Both the position numbers and the translations under genes were made by a program. This document shows, one piece after another, positions 22,661 to 35,009 of a DNA stretch of 64,000 nt (the first letter of the stretch is position 1; each line of letters starts with the position of its first letter). The DNA is taken from positions 1 to 64,000 of the forward strand of contig JABYQR010000260.1 of NCBI GenBank assembly GCA_022592445.1, given 5' to 3'. A model generated the notes under the pieces. That model made no database searches. It worked only from the letters and a program-made list of their open reading frames with translations, and was not told the origin of the DNA. Source of the stretch: Cytidiella melzeri (taxonomy: Eukaryota; Basidiomycota; Agaricomycetes; Polyporales; Irpicaceae).

Positions 22661-24969
22661 TCAGAGCCGAGAACGAGTCCTCCCTGACACAGAGATGTCC
22701 TCTGACACAGCGCTCTGAAGTTCGTCCCCATACACCATCTTTGCATCCATCTCGATTCTCTGGTGATCAGCACTTCTCGCCCTGCGCACGTCCCGAACAG
22801 CCGAGCACAGACCGCCTTCCTCCACCCACCGTCGGAAAATATCGATGTCGACGTCTACTGTTCTCTCGCCAATCTTCCATGCCCATGTCGCGTGCTCGAG
22901 CAGGTAGAGGGCAGAGGCGACGTAGGAGAAGGCAAACAGGGCAGGACGGGGTAGTAGAGGTGGGATTGGTGGAGTGTAGCTGCGGGAAACTTCTTCTAGT
23001 GCGGTACGTAGCACGGTCAATTGCGATGAAATCTGTCCCGAGAGGTCTTGGGGACAAGATGACAAGATGTTTTCTGCCCACTAAGCGAAATCAATGGCCG
23101 TTAAGGAACGACATAATGAGCGTTGAGCGGCGTACCGACATGAACGCCTGCAAGACTCCCGGTTTTGAGGCCGCTCGCACGATATCGAGGGAAAGCACAG
23201 TGATAGTCCCTTCCCATATCTTTTCCACAATCGCATCCCTCAGGTTTCTACTCAGCGGATATCGGTCAGCAACAACGGTCAGTGTATCATCAAGATCTCG
23301 CACTTACGTTCCCACCCCAGTTTCCTCCATGTAGCCTTGGCCGCCCATCGCAGCCATACACTCCTCAATAACGCTGCTCGCCTTCTCAGCCGCAAAACCC
23401 TTGACAGCCGAAGTCAACATCCTCAACCTAAACTCCTCTTCTTTACTCGCCCTCCCACACTCCGTCTTCCCCAGCAAGACCACCGTCCCAAACACGAAAT
23501 GCGACAATGCTCTGTACGCTAAATTCACCTTGGCTAGCTCCGCGACATGCAGCGGGGTATCCTTCAGCAACTGTTTCCCGCCGTTGATCGCGCGCACTTT
23601 CGAATACGCGGTCGCAGCCGCGAGGCACCGACGTACGTATCCGGTTGAACTGACGGCAGAGTGCACGCGCGTGATGTTTAGGACGGGTGTGATATGCTTC
23701 ACTCCTTCGTTCAGAGGGCCGACAAGGTACGCTTCAGATCCTTCAAGCGATAACTCGGCTGTAGGCAAAATCTTGGAACCAAACTTGTTCTTCAGCCGAT
23801 GAACCCTTATGTTGTTGGTGAGAGCCGATGGGCGAGGAGCCCCAGGAGGTCGGATGATGGGGAAGCGGAGAGGAATGAGAAAGAGGGAGAGGCCACGTGA
23901 GCCCGAGTTCGGTGGGCCTGTTCGCGCGAGTGCAAGTGCGACATCACCGTCGGTGGCGCTAGAGAACCACTTGAAGCCGTTGATCGAATATATAGGGCCA
24001 TACGGGCTTGTAGCGTGTGGGACGGGTGTCGCAACTGTCTCGGTCTGTGACACGTCGGAGCCTCCTGCACGCTGATTCACCCTTTAGTTCTAGGACAGAG
24101 AGAGAGAGAATATTCGGCATACTTCTGTCATCCATTGCCCGGCAGTGTAAGCAATGTCTGGTTGACGGCTGGTGTAACGATCGTATGTCGCTTGTGAGTT
24201 GTGGGCGGTGAAGCGAAATAGAGACAACCTGCCTTGTTAAACGAGGTAGAATGTCCTGCTTCATCATGGGTGTACCGACAAGTTCAACTACTAAAACTGA
24301 GGATGAGTCGTGTTCTTGTTAACGAGCTGTTGCTTTACCCCTTGCGGCCCCATCAGTCATGCTTAGCGGGCAGAATATCTAATGCCGGGCAGGAACGTCA
24401 GTTCCAGTCTACGTGCAACTGAACGCTCACATACCACATCTGTATCACCAGTCGCAACAAGCTGCTTCATAAATCCATGCACACGACTCAGCTCCTTGTG
24501 CCGACGCTCGTAATATATCCCAACGATGCCTTCCTCCTGCATCTTGGCCTTGAGCCCACGCCAGCCTTCTGACGTCTCCAAATTATCCACACGCTGACCC
24601 CAATGATCATACTGAACCAACTTTGGTTCCGAGGTCCTGGCGCTAAGGTCTCTCAGTGCTGAGAGCGCAAGTGCCAGTGAGGGGAGAACGTGGTAAAAAC
24701 ATAGGCGCGTCTTTCACTCTCAATGAGAACGTACTGGAGAGCACCACAGAGCCGAACCGTTCCAGATCCTGGTTGATCTCTACGAACGCGTCGCTCGGCG
24801 CGAGCCGCTTGAGTAAACTCGGGAGGACGACGTCAGCGGTATACGGGTTGCCCTCCGTGTAGGGTTTCTTGTCGTGTTCATAAACGGCCAATGGTCAGCT
24901 TTGCGCGTGCAATAATGGACTGTCAGTGTCAGATATACTCACAAGCTGAAAGCCTTCTTCAACCTTCAT
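22661..24969 (-). CDS. AidB-like acyl-CoA dehydrogenase family protein
   Basis: Exons on the minus strand: 24969-24943, 24867-24735, 24658-24435, 24378-24339, 24287 to about 24243, about 24190 to 24123, 24071-23308, 23247-23136 and 23080-22661. The frame is consistent except at the fifth-sixth exon junction (24,191-24,242), where the best-phased donor is a weak GTTTAA and no strong GT donor fits. Family blocks: CPLSMTDGAAR, AYTAGQWMTE followed by RAGGSDVSQTET (the FAD-side Gly-Gly-Ser-Asp motif), INGFKWFSSATDGD, LKNKFGSKILPTAELSL, and AAMGGQGYMEETGV followed by LRDAIVEKIWEGTITVLSLD. This order fits the AidB branch of flavin acyl-CoA dehydrogenases. The C-terminal 140 residues form a helical extension. 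The substrate is not predictable. The start at 24969 (MKVEEGFQLKPYTEGNPY) is the first ATG in frame; an upstream exon is possible. Confidence 0.85.
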
Positions 24970-25508
24970 CCCTCGTTGAACTTGAATATCACGCCTGAGA
25001 CGAAGCTATACAGGAGGAAAGTTAGGACGACACCAGACAAGCAGGGAGGGGCTTGAGCACACGTACTCTCCAAGGCCGACATATGCATGTTGTACTGTCT
25101 GCGGCATTTGCTCCTCGGAAGCATTGAGGGACCGTGCTCCGAAATACGTGTGTAAGTATAATCACAAGGAACGAAGGCGCCAGCGCTCGGAGCGCGTGCT
25201 TAGACCGACGCGTCGGTGTCAATGATGCTCACGGTATTCATAACACATCCGAAAATATCCACACGTGAAGGGAATTATAGATCGTTACTAGGTAATATGA
25301 AACTTAGAACAAATGTGATAGCTAAAATACTTGTGTTACGCGTAAAGTAAGTATCGTACAACGTAGGCGCATCAAAGAACAACGGGCGGTGGTATCGAGA
25401 ACGTAGAGTGGATACAGGGATAGGGGATTGAAGTTGGCAAAGATTTTACAGAGGCGTGCGACAAGAGAAAGACAGTGAGGTATCATCAGACGCATTAGAT
25501 GGGTAACT
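24970..25508. other. Intergenic region with a possible short spliced frame
   Basis: On the minus strand, an ATG in MPQTVQHAYVGLG (about 25,108) is followed by a good GTACGT donor and a TATAG acceptor that leads into FVSGVIFKFNEG and a stop near 24,970. This could be a 26-residue peptide, an alternative leader of the acyl-CoA dehydrogenase gene, or chance. Nothing else was seen. Confidence 0.25.
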
Positions 25509-28325
25509 CTAGACGATGTTGAAACTGGAAAGCGTCATCAGTACACACCAACACATGTAGAATAAGAAAAGAAACTCACGCGTCACTTCTCCACTCCTTG
25601 CCAGATCCCGCCGCGTCGCTTCTCTCCTGGGCGCGGTTGACCCATCCGCTTGGATGACCCTTGTCTGGCATGATCGCGCTATCCCTCTTGCTGACAACCT
25701 TGAACTGAGCGTTCCTCTCGTCCTTCTTCTCCTTGACGCTCCCAGCCTCATCCTTCTTCCTCTGGAACATCTCCTGCAGCACCTGTGTCCGTGACTTGTC
25801 CTCGCTCGCCTTCGCTTCCGACATACGGTCGCGGACACCAACAAGCTGTCCGTCGACATATTCCAAAGCGGTACGCACAGCGCCCTCGATTGCTTTCTGC
25901 ACTTGCTTCTTGACAAGCCCCGTAGCGAGCGGTCGGAAAGTCTTGTACAACAAGTCGTGCTTCGAATCGCGAATGGAGAACTTGAGCGTGTCGACCTTGA
26001 CATGTACATCTTTCACCTTGAACACGGAGCTCTTGTCCTTCTCTGCGCTCGTGATGTGCGCCGTGACGTTCAAGCCGTGGCCGCCCAAAAGCACGTCTGC
26101 AAGACCAGAGTCCGTGAGCTTGGGAATACCAGTCTTCTTGCGGAAGTAGAATGCAACATCCTTCATATCCGCCTGAATCTGGCCGAATGTGAGAGTGAAC
26201 TCGTGGTGACGCTCGTCCGTGATGGCATTGTACGGTGAGAACTTGATGAAGTTGTGCGCCTCAATCGAAACAACATTGGGGAACAAGTTGCGACCGGACA
26301 GCGCAAGATTCTCGATGACAACGTCCAAAGCGTCGTCGGTATACTCGATGCGAGGAATAGGGACATATCCAATCTAAACATTGATCAGTCAACATTGCAG
26401 ACAACTTCGCAGATAATTGATAACAAACCTGGTCTATCATAGCCGGCAGGATGACTTTTCGAATGTCCATCCATAAATCGGGCTTCCACTTGAGAGAGCC
26501 TTCGCTATCGAACAACAAATCCTTGGTGAGCCTAGCCCAATCTTCACCGAACCGCTTGTTAAGAGGATCCTCGCCCATCGCGCGGAACCAGTCGCCCGTG
26601 CAGTTGATGAGGTTGTCGAAGTGAGCTTTGTACTTCTCGTCGTAAAACCTGCGACCGGACTCGCGCAAGTTCGTAGCTTCGTTGTTACAGGCGGGCTCGA
26701 GAACGTAGCCAGGTTCGAGGAGCACCTGAGTTCATGTTAACAAGTTAATGGCGGGAGCTAATAAGAAATTAACCTTGCGCATGTAAGCATCAACGCTTCT
26801 GAGCCAGTTCCTCAGATCTTCATCCTGCTGAGCGTCAACGTAGAGGTCATGCATGGCGTCACCGATGATGTCCATGCTCATGCCGTTGGCGAAACGCTCA
26901 AGCAGAGTACGAAGCTCTAAAGTAGCCTGCGAGGCGGCGCCATCACTGGCCAGCTTGCCATGGGAATCTTTTCCGTGGCCGACAACGGTACGACCATGCT
27001 TGGCATACTCCTCCAGGGAATCAAGTAGCCATTGAATGGATTCTTGATAATCTTTGTGCTTCTGGCACTCGACAATGACCTGCAGATGATTGATCAGATG
27101 CATGTCGCGTCAAAGCGAATCAAGTCGTACCTTTTTGCCACGGTAGATGAACTGGTCACGGCGCTCCTCAGGGAAGTACTCGTCGCTGAGGAAGTTCTTA
27201 GCGCGGTCCATATGTTGCTTGGCGTTGTCCTTGTGTTCGTTTGCACGATCCTTGTGCTCCTGGGGAACGCGATCAAGGAAGTTGTCACGGGTGTTCCTGA
27301 ACTTATCCATGAGGCCATTCTTCTTCGCCTGAGCCTCCTCCTGGTTATCCGGAACTGGGTCTCCACCGACGGCATTGAGAGTGTCATCAGCATGATATTG
27401 AGCCTCGCTCTAGTTAAAATTTGTCAACAACACAACGACGGACGTGAGTATGCGCAACTGACCTTTGCTTGATCCTTCTTCTCCTGAGCCTGACGTGCAA
27501 CGTCATCGCCGGTTCGTACAGTGCCATCAGCTTGATGTACCGTGGCACCGTAGCCAAGGTCCTCTTTCGGGTGCTGCTTGACCGTTGCGTCAGTTCCTGG
27601 TATGCGAGCCTCCAAGATCTTTGAACATTGTGAGTATACGCAAACATTTTGGAGAACAGAGATAAACACACGGGAGTCTCGTTGGGACCAGCTTTGCGGC
27701 CGCCCTCGGTGTAGAATGTGTCGGTGGGGGCAGAGTCGTCAACCGTGCGAAGTCGCTCCTCGTCAGGCCTTGCCTTCTCAGCTGCCTTCATCGCGCCACG
27801 GGCGAACAAGTCGCGACCAATGACGGAGAAGTCACTGAGCAGCTTACGGACCTCGGCATTGGTGAGGATGAGAGAAAGAAGTGTGCGCAGATGGGCGACG
27901 GCTTGTTGGCCATCTGACTTGGCCTTTTCTTTGTCGACAGGGATAACCTCATTAGGGTCCTTCTTCGCCTGGTCGAGGTTGACGTCGCGCGTGTGCCACA
28001 CAAAGTTCTGGAAGAGTTCGTCGGCGTTCTTTTGTTTGACGATGAGACGTGCGGTCTCAATGATATCGCGTGTGTCGTTGATGAGCTTCTGGCCGTCAGG
28101 TGAAAGCTCGTTCTCTGGGACGGGAGAGTTTTTGAGCACGTATTGGAGGGTGTGATCGATCTGCTCGTTGGAGGGCATGCGAGAGGCCTTGAAGGCTTCA
28201 ATCACGCCATAGAAGCGGAGCTTGCGGTCGATGTCCGCTGCCTGCTTCTGCTTGTCGAGGGGCTCGACGACGGAGCCCTTTGCGGGGTGGTCAGAGATGT
28301 CCTTTGGTGCGTTGGGGAGAGACAT
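25509..28325 (-). CDS. HAM1-family protein (HAM1 N- and C-terminal domains)
   Basis: Seven exons: 28325-27672, 27618-27463, 27409-27131, 27079-26774, 26725-26429, 26373-25580 and 25524-25509; 833 residues. The N-terminal part is mostly helical (KLRFYGVIEAFKASRMPSNE, HLRTLLSLILTNAEVRKLL), followed by a hydrophilic, Lys/Asp-rich middle (NFLDRVPQEHKDRANEHKD). The C-terminal half has the pattern of the fungal HAM1 proteins (IGYVPIPRIEYTDD, NLFPNVVSIEAHNFIKFS, DVLLGGHGLNVTAHI), which are related to BPI-type lipid-binding folds. HAM1 was linked to hyphal fusion in ascomycetes; here the role is inferred from family only. The last exon is 16 nt and adds FNIV; if that intron is retained the protein stops at once with TGA, so both forms are nearly the same. 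No signal peptide is seen. Confidence 0.85.
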
Positions 28326-30380
28326 GGTCGTGCAAGTCGTTAAAGTCGTGCAAATGTATGTGTCGTCAATGTAATGGACGTACAGTGGAGATGGGGTCGA
28401 GTTGGGTGAATAATGGGCAGCCCCAAAAGGACGATGTGGGAGGTTTTAAGCGTGAGGAGAGAATGAGGTCACGGAAAGGGCGACGACGTCATGGCCACAG
28501 CTTGTGAATGACCGTTTAGTGGCTTACTCCACAATGGCTCTGGCTCTGTCTGTTCATGCGTAGTACGCATTGGCTCCGCCGAAACAATGGCTAGTGCTCC
28601 TGCAACAACAACTTGTTACAACTTCCCACGTGATTGAGGGGCTCATGACGTATAGTCCACGACATCCAGCTCTATGTTCCTTGGCGCAGGTTTCTCGCAC
28701 AGCGTAATGATTGGAGAGAACGGAGATTGTAGCCATAAGTAGTGGAGAACTTTCGGGGATCAGGCTCAACAGAGCGTCCGTCGTCACAGGAGCTCCGACA
28801 AACATGGCTGAAATAAGGATCTCCCTAATTATGGAAGGTGATGGGCTTCCGAATCAAACAGGACCAAACAAGAGTCGTCTAACTGTAGTTCCACTGGCAG
28901 TGCCTCGTACAGTACTACCTTGAACGATGCGGGGACGGATGGCTGTTCTTCACCGGTGCGTCCTGCTTCTACGAGAGTAAAACTATTCCTATGCCGAGAT
29001 CCGTACTTGAAAATGATGATTTGCGTTGAACCTGCATACAAACGCGTACGGCGCCGACACAATCACACTGTGCTTCAAGGTTTGCCAGTACTACGCCAGC
29101 CGTCAACGTACCCCATAAGTCTGAGGGCTCATTCATGCGCGCAAGTGAATTCACGTCGCTCATTGATACCCATGCTGACATTGAACCTGTCGAGCATATT
29201 TTCCACGAGCAGGAAGGTGCTGTAGCATCACCATGAGTCTTTCTGGGCCTGGCGAGTCGTAGCCGTATCGCCCATATACGCGAAATGCTATTTTGATGGC
29301 ACGGTCACGGTCAGCCCCAGTATTTGTCGGTATGTTTGACATTACCTTTTTGAGAAAGCACGTAGTTCAGACTTCACGAACTTGTAAACGATTTTCATCG
29401 AACGGTACTCTCAACGTTAACTTGGATAGATATTATGGTGCGTCCATTGACGATACATGCGTAGACACCTATAAGCACATCTCAGTCTTCTCTTGTCATA
29501 TTGAGTTCACAGTCTCCGCTGATTCAGAGCACCAAGTCAGGAGTGATCTTGACATTCTCTGTGCGCGCTGATGAGGTATCTGTCGGCCGCTTTGACGGAT
29601 GCTTGCTATAGCAATACAACGGCTGGAGCTTGTATAACGGTCGAAAGTTGCGAGCTTCGTTGAGCTCAAGTAGCCAGAGCTAGCCTCCTTTCTATCACTC
29701 AAAAAGGAGGGGCTATCATGTTCGTCTGAACATACCTCAAACATCTCCACGGGCGGTCGCACGTAGCGGCAGGGTACTCGCTTCGATGTCGATGCCACTA
29801 GTAGCTCAAGTTCATGATTATTCTGAGCCGCCTCCGAGTCACGCTTGTCAATCCTTTCTTCTAAGTCGTAGTAGGTCAAAAATCGATAGTTTCGCTTCAC
29901 GTAACTTACACACATGCCCATCCAATCATACAAGTGGCTGTCCTACAAGGCCAGTCATGCATGGAAGGCATGAGCGACTTGATATCGAGAATCATGATGT
30001 ACCGGTAATGCTACCCAAATTTGGGACACATAGCTTGATAATGTGGATGATTCAGTAAGTACATCGTGCCAACATTTGCAAAGAGACCCAAACCCTGATC
30101 AACCACTGCTACTGCAGAGGATTCATCACACGTGCAATTATGTTGTCATCTCCAGTTCCACCAGTGAAAGAAGTATACCTCAACAACTCTCGACTCCGGC
30201 AGTCTATTGCGAACGATAAATATAACCATCGTAATAATGACCATATAAAAATTGTGTAAAGGCGCAATGTGTACGCCTAAAACCTTGTCGTGTCAAAAAC
30301 TGTCGCGCAAAGAGAACGGCCCAAATAGCGAAAAAGAAGGAAAGTGAAAATAAGACTAGCTCGCATTATCTTAGCACCAG
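28326..30380. other. Two-kilobase intergenic region, possibly with an unrecognised gene
   Basis: The first 100-200 bp hold the HAM1 promoter. Two minus-strand frames look mildly coding: 29496-29933 (YDWMGMCVSYVKRNYRFLTY, later RYVRPPVEMFE) and 29160-29342 (AFRVYGRYGYDSPGPERLMV, followed by GT). They may be exons of one gene running from about 30,000 to 28,900, but I could not assemble a full model or recognise a family. Confidence 0.3.
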
Positions 30381-33010
30381 TCAACGCGGCCCCATATATC
30401 GGTTCGTGCGTCTCGGCTGGGTATCGCTGGAAGATTCCCACTTGACTTCCTGAGCATAACGAGGGATATTGGTAGAGTTGTAAGCAGGCACGCCGGAGCC
30501 TTCCTCGTCCACTTCAACAAAAGACTCCTCCCCTGCGTAGTCCCTCGCAGCGGTGGTTGTGGGGGCCGCGTACCACCAGAGAGTCGTGACACCGACTGGG
30601 AAGGTGTAGGTTGCCTATGAATCGAACTCGGCTTTAGCTTGATTCCTGACACTGCTAATGCCCAACCTCTCACCTGCATACCGCGAAACTCAATGGTGGT
30701 CTTAACGGCCACAGGATTCCACGTAGTGCTGGCGCTGTCATCCCTATGAATCACACAGTTCAAACTTCTTACCAGCTCTGCACATCTAAAGGAGAGCATA
30801 CCAGTTCAAGACAACCAGACTGTATCGGTTCCAGTCTGTTGCGCTGTTTCGCCTGGTCACGTAGGCACCGACCACAAGAGCCCAGCTGAGGCTGCCACCG
30901 ACGGAGACACCAATCCTTTGTCCCCACGGTCCGTTGACGTCCTTCGGCACGATAGCCTTAGAGGCCTGAGCCATGGAGTAGACTATGAACAATCCATGTT
31001 GAGCTTATATGGCCTTGTGCACAACGTTGTTGTAAAAAGACTTACACTCTTGATTGACCGAATAGCTTGAGCCAGAGACCGTGACTACATAATGAGTTCA
31101 GCGCCTGCTTGATTGTTTATAACTTCCACAATTCTTTGCTCACCAATTCCACGGCATGGTGGGTTCATGCAAGAGTTACTGCCAGGCGTTTCTGGCTGGC
31201 CGCTCCCGTCCAGAGCAAGGTTCCACCTACATCGAAACCATCAGCCGATAACCGTGCCAAGAAATCCATGACAAACTTACATGAGCACGGCAGAGGAATA
31301 ATCCTGTACGGAACCAATGTACAAGTTGTCCATATACCACTAGCAAAGTACATCAGCGATGACAGGGGAAATTTATACAGTACGACATACCTTGATGTCG
31401 CTCCACCAGTCTGAGCCCAAGCTGCCCGTGCATTCAGTAAAGTAGATTTCCTTGTTAGGATACGCGTTGTGGAACGTAGTCTGATCGCTGTAGGCGCCAC
31501 TGTAGCAATGGAAGGAAACGCCAGCAAATGCGCTTTGCGCCTGTTGCATCTGCAAAACATCAATCAGATAGTTACTGCGTGAACACATTATGATCGATTA
31601 CTTACGAGCTGAACAGGGTATCCCCCAGCATCATTCCAATTGTGCTCATAGCCAATAATCTTCGTGCTCGAGAAACCGTTGTTGTTCATGAGAGTCCGGA
31701 GCGCGGTACCGATCTGCGCTTCCTGAGTGGCAGAAAGTGCACACGTGGGGTACGTGGGATTGGAGTTTTCCGGTTCATTCTATATAACGACCGAAGCTAT
31801 CAGTACCGGGAAACCCCATGAAGGCCAACAAAGTCCAGAAAGTACCTGTATGCCAATCTGCGGTGGGCCGGTTAGGCCAAGTATGTGATATATCTAGAAC
31901 TGAATATAGCTTACAGCGTATATGGGGATGCCCTTGCCCTGGAAGCCTTGCAAACATTTGAGGAGATAGTTGGCGTCTGGCAGAACATGAGTAGAGAGTA
32001 CTGATGATAGATGTAAACTCACAGGGGGTGACATATGTGCTCAGAAAATTACCGCCGTTCATGGTACCTACATGGCTTTAGTCTCGGACGAATCATAGCA
32101 TGGGTGAAAAGGCTCACCGCTATCCTTCATCCAGCCAGGCTATCATCACAAAATCAGGTCACGTACAGTACCATCTTTGGAAGAGACCTACCGGTGACCA
32201 GGGCAAAAGGTGGACGCGTAAATAGGGATTGATGGTCATGATATCTTGGATCACGGTAAACAAGTATGACGGTGCGTTGTTGATGTTGAAACTGTTGAGT
32301 GACGTATCACCGCTGACATCATCAAAGCTGTACACTGCACCTGCGAGTTAGCAACACTTGGTACCGCCGACAGATAATCAGCACTACCTTTAGCAGAAAA
32401 GTCAGAGGCGCCTAATGGGACGCGGAGGTAAGTGAGGCCTGCCCCACCCTTCCCATCGGTAGCTACACACTTTTATCAGTCAATCCGCCTCACAGGCGAG
32501 ACCAAGAGAGGGCTTACGATCAAAGAGGTATCCGAGGAGTGACCAATAGTTGGCCGCGTTCGAAGTCTATACCAGGGAGGAGTGTCAAGCGGTGTGATTG
32601 AACTTGCGCTATGTGCTGTACCTTCATTGTGCTCAGCAAAAGTGCAGATGAGTCAGCTATAGTCCAGTCACGATGTCAGTCAAGAAAATCAAGCAAAACA
32701 ATGGCAAGCACTCACTTAGTGATCCGCCATGACCAAACATGGTCTGGTAGACCGTGCCATCGTTGACAACGATGTCTGCTGAGGCGATGGCACCAGGAGT
32801 GACAAAGTTTATAGGGCTGGAACCAAGGTTTGTGTAAGTGAACAGCGAGGCACGATCCCAGGTAGTCGTATACTGTGGCATATGCAAATGTGAGAGACAG
32901 CATGAAATAGTGAGGATGCGATGACTGGCACGTACGATATCGTATATTTGCTGCGAGACGGCAGGAAATGCTAGAGCAACGCACGTCGCTGCTAGTGACG
33001 ACACTCGCAT
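30381..33010 (-). CDS. Secreted glycoside hydrolase family 30 enzyme (beta-1,6-glucanase-like)
   Basis: Eighteen exons, phases verified: 33010-32936, 32872-32716, 32656-32622, 32566-32518, 32462-32388, 32340-32192, 32139-32118, 32067-32023, 31976-31915, 31857-31846, 31779-31606, 31549-31391, 31339-31281, 31226-31144, 31084-31046, 30982-30802, 30743-30674 and 30614-30381; 559 residues. A signal peptide is evident (MRVSSLAATCVALAFPAVSQ). GH30 blocks: MFGHGGSLTDSSALLL, YLRVPLGASDFSA, LLPWSPPGWMKDSGTMNGG and GIQNEPENSNP, with Glu229 as acid/base. The nucleophile is Glu324 in EIYFTECTGS. MWNLALDGSG follows. The C-terminal half is the beta-sandwich side domain. The enzyme should act outside the cell on glucan; the bond specificity is inferred from resemblance to fungal GH30 glucanases. 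Exon 10 is only 12 nt and encodes the IGIQ directly before the catalytic NEP. Confidence 0.93.
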
Positions 33011-33089
33011 TGAAGCTCAGGCTGGAAGTTGGAACTGGGAGTGGTGTATGGGGAGAGAACAGTGAGTCGCATTTCGTTTGTACGGTCAG

Positions 33090-33098
33090 CTTTTTATA
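33090..33098 (-). promoter_or_regulatory. TATA box of the GH30 gene
   Basis: Minus-strand TATAAAAAG lies about 80 bp upstream of the ATG at 33010. Confidence 0.6.
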
Positions 33099-34240
33099 GC
33101 GGCTGACGATCAACGCTGCATAGAAACGGTCCGACTTGTCATTCAGCCTCGTACGCCGCCCAAGGTGTTGCGCGCGTTCGTCAAGACATATGCATTATTT
33201 TTGTGAGGAGGTTCGGAGGACTAGGCAAGGATTCCACAAGAGACCCCGTCACATGAAACAAAAGCGACGGAGGATGTGCGAGAACCCCATGCGTACCGTC
33301 AGTCACGAGTATAGCTCCTGCGCCGAGGTGCACGAAAGGTCGACGTCGATGAGCAATCAGACGGTACGCACGTGAGTAGTGCGTATACGGCTGAAGCGGC
33401 TTCCTCGTAGGGTAGCAAGGTAAACATCTTCGCAACGAACATATGGTACTGTGCGGCCTGGTATTGTCATGCACTACGACGGGATGTCTATTCAACATGA
33501 CCATGCGGTACCGCTCATGCTATGACACGCACCTGTTAGAGGAGGCTCTGAACGGAGCCTCTGTCACTTCGCCACGTCGGTTTTGCGCTAGAGATTCTAA
33601 CACGGCCATCCGGAGAGGACTTGGGAAATGCAACAAGACTGTAGTTTCTCCGTGAACAATAGGGAGGATGCTCGTAATGCGTGATATGTTACGGCGGTTC
33701 CTTGCTTCCAACTTGCCTCTGACACGAGTGCTAGTAGTTGCCGGTCGTGGCGGATCTGTTTGGGGATAATTCGGATAATCCCGAGCAGACACCCAGGAGA
33801 CCATATCAGGGAGGCTGCAACTGTGCATCTCACGTTCCACGCGTTCTGGCGGTGGCTCGGATAGCGTGACCACTCCTCCTAGCTATACAATGGGCTATAC
33901 CTCCACACTGCTGCGGCTGACGGCACACGAGCATCTCTTGAAGTGGCGGCACTGAGTCGCCGTACTTACATGTACAACAACCCGGCTGTCTTTCTACTTC
34001 CTTCCGAGTCTAAATACCACATCGATTGCCAATGAATCCATAGGGAGTTGAAGAGTCAGTCTATATGCATATTTGGTGAGTACGCACAATTATCATTACA
34101 AGAGCATGTTCACCAGCAAGTGCTCCCGTACATCTCGGGTCATATAGCTAGGAAGAGCAGCTGCCAGTGATCTGTGATGCCATGCGTTGACTACGATGAC
34201 AAGGTGCAGTAAGTACAAGGCTTACTTGAGGTTAATCCAA
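33099..34240. other. Intergenic region at the host/transposon boundary
   Basis: No gene was recognised. Open frames on both strands overlap and look like chance. The Mutator-like element follows directly. Confidence 0.4.
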
Positions 34241-34271
34241 GCGGGTGGCTAGTCTCGTTCCCAGACGTCAG

Positions 34272-34327
34272 GGGAGACAGGGAGACAGGGAGACAGGGAG
34301 ACAGGGAGACAGGGAGACAGGGAGACA
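34272..34327 (+). repeat. Octamer tandem repeat GGGAGACA x7 in the left arm of the MULE
   Basis: Seven perfect 8-bp units. The right arm has only about two units in inverse orientation (35325-35340), so the array expanded on one side after the two arms diverged. Confidence 0.95.
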
Positions 34328-34679
34328 AAGGCAGAGGCAGTCGCTGGCGCTCCTGCCATAAATGGAGATTTTTCGGCGAGGCCAAGTATATCGAATGATG
34401 GCGCGGATTGTTACTTAGAGTTAGGTCTGACGTCTGGTCCATTTCGCCCTATTGGGTGTAGATCACCCCCCATGTGGCTCTTTAGAGGCTCTTATCTGCG
34501 GGCGTCTGGCTATAGATTAGATCCTCCTGTACTCCTTTCGCTCATTGCGACGTTCAACCTTCAAGTTTTAACCTGCCGCTGCATTCACCGCAAGAGAGAC
34601 ACGCCGCGCAAAACTTTCGTAGTATACAATTCAAGTGAGTCACGGGTACGTACTTCTCACTTTATTTGCGTTGCTGAGG

Positions 34680-35009
34680 TCAGTCGTGCCAACCAACTTG
34701 CAAACTTACAGCTGGCCTCGTGGTAGCTACCAACGAGTACTTTTCCACCCGCTCATTTTCCGCTTGATCGCGCACACGGTCAAGGTTCCAATAACTCTCC
34801 GCGTGCATTTTAGTCCTCGGAGCATGCGGTTGAAGTCGTAAAAGGAGCTGTATATCAGATTCTTCTTCAATAGAGGTTCTCTTGCGTTTTCTGGACGTAG
34901 GACGAGCAGGGGAAGCAGGTGCCAGAGATACAGTGCCAGTAAGCTCATTAAGCAAGTCCACAGGTGGGAGGGGCGGAAAATAATCATCGTAGTCAGAGTT
35001 GTAGTCCAT
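34680..35009 (-). CDS. Open frame inside the MULE, unknown
   Basis: A 109-residue frame, ATG at 35009, starts with an acidic and aromatic stretch (MDYNSDYDDYFPPLPPVDLL) and then has a basic patch (PTSRKRKRTSIEEES) like a nuclear localisation signal. It lies wholly in the interior of the element. It could be a captured host exon or the remnant of an element protein. I do not recognise it. Confidence 0.4.
   Translation of the reverse strand: MDYNSDYDDYFPPLPPVDLLNELTGTVSLAPASPARPTSRKRKRTSIEEESDIQLLLRLQPHAPRTKMHAESYWNLDRVRDQAENERVEKYSLVATTRPAVSLQVGWHD

Noticed and set aside
22510..23334. A 274-codon plus-strand frame
   Set aside because: It lies antisense to well-supported exons of the acyl-CoA dehydrogenase gene and is Arg/Ser-rich, typical of a shadow.
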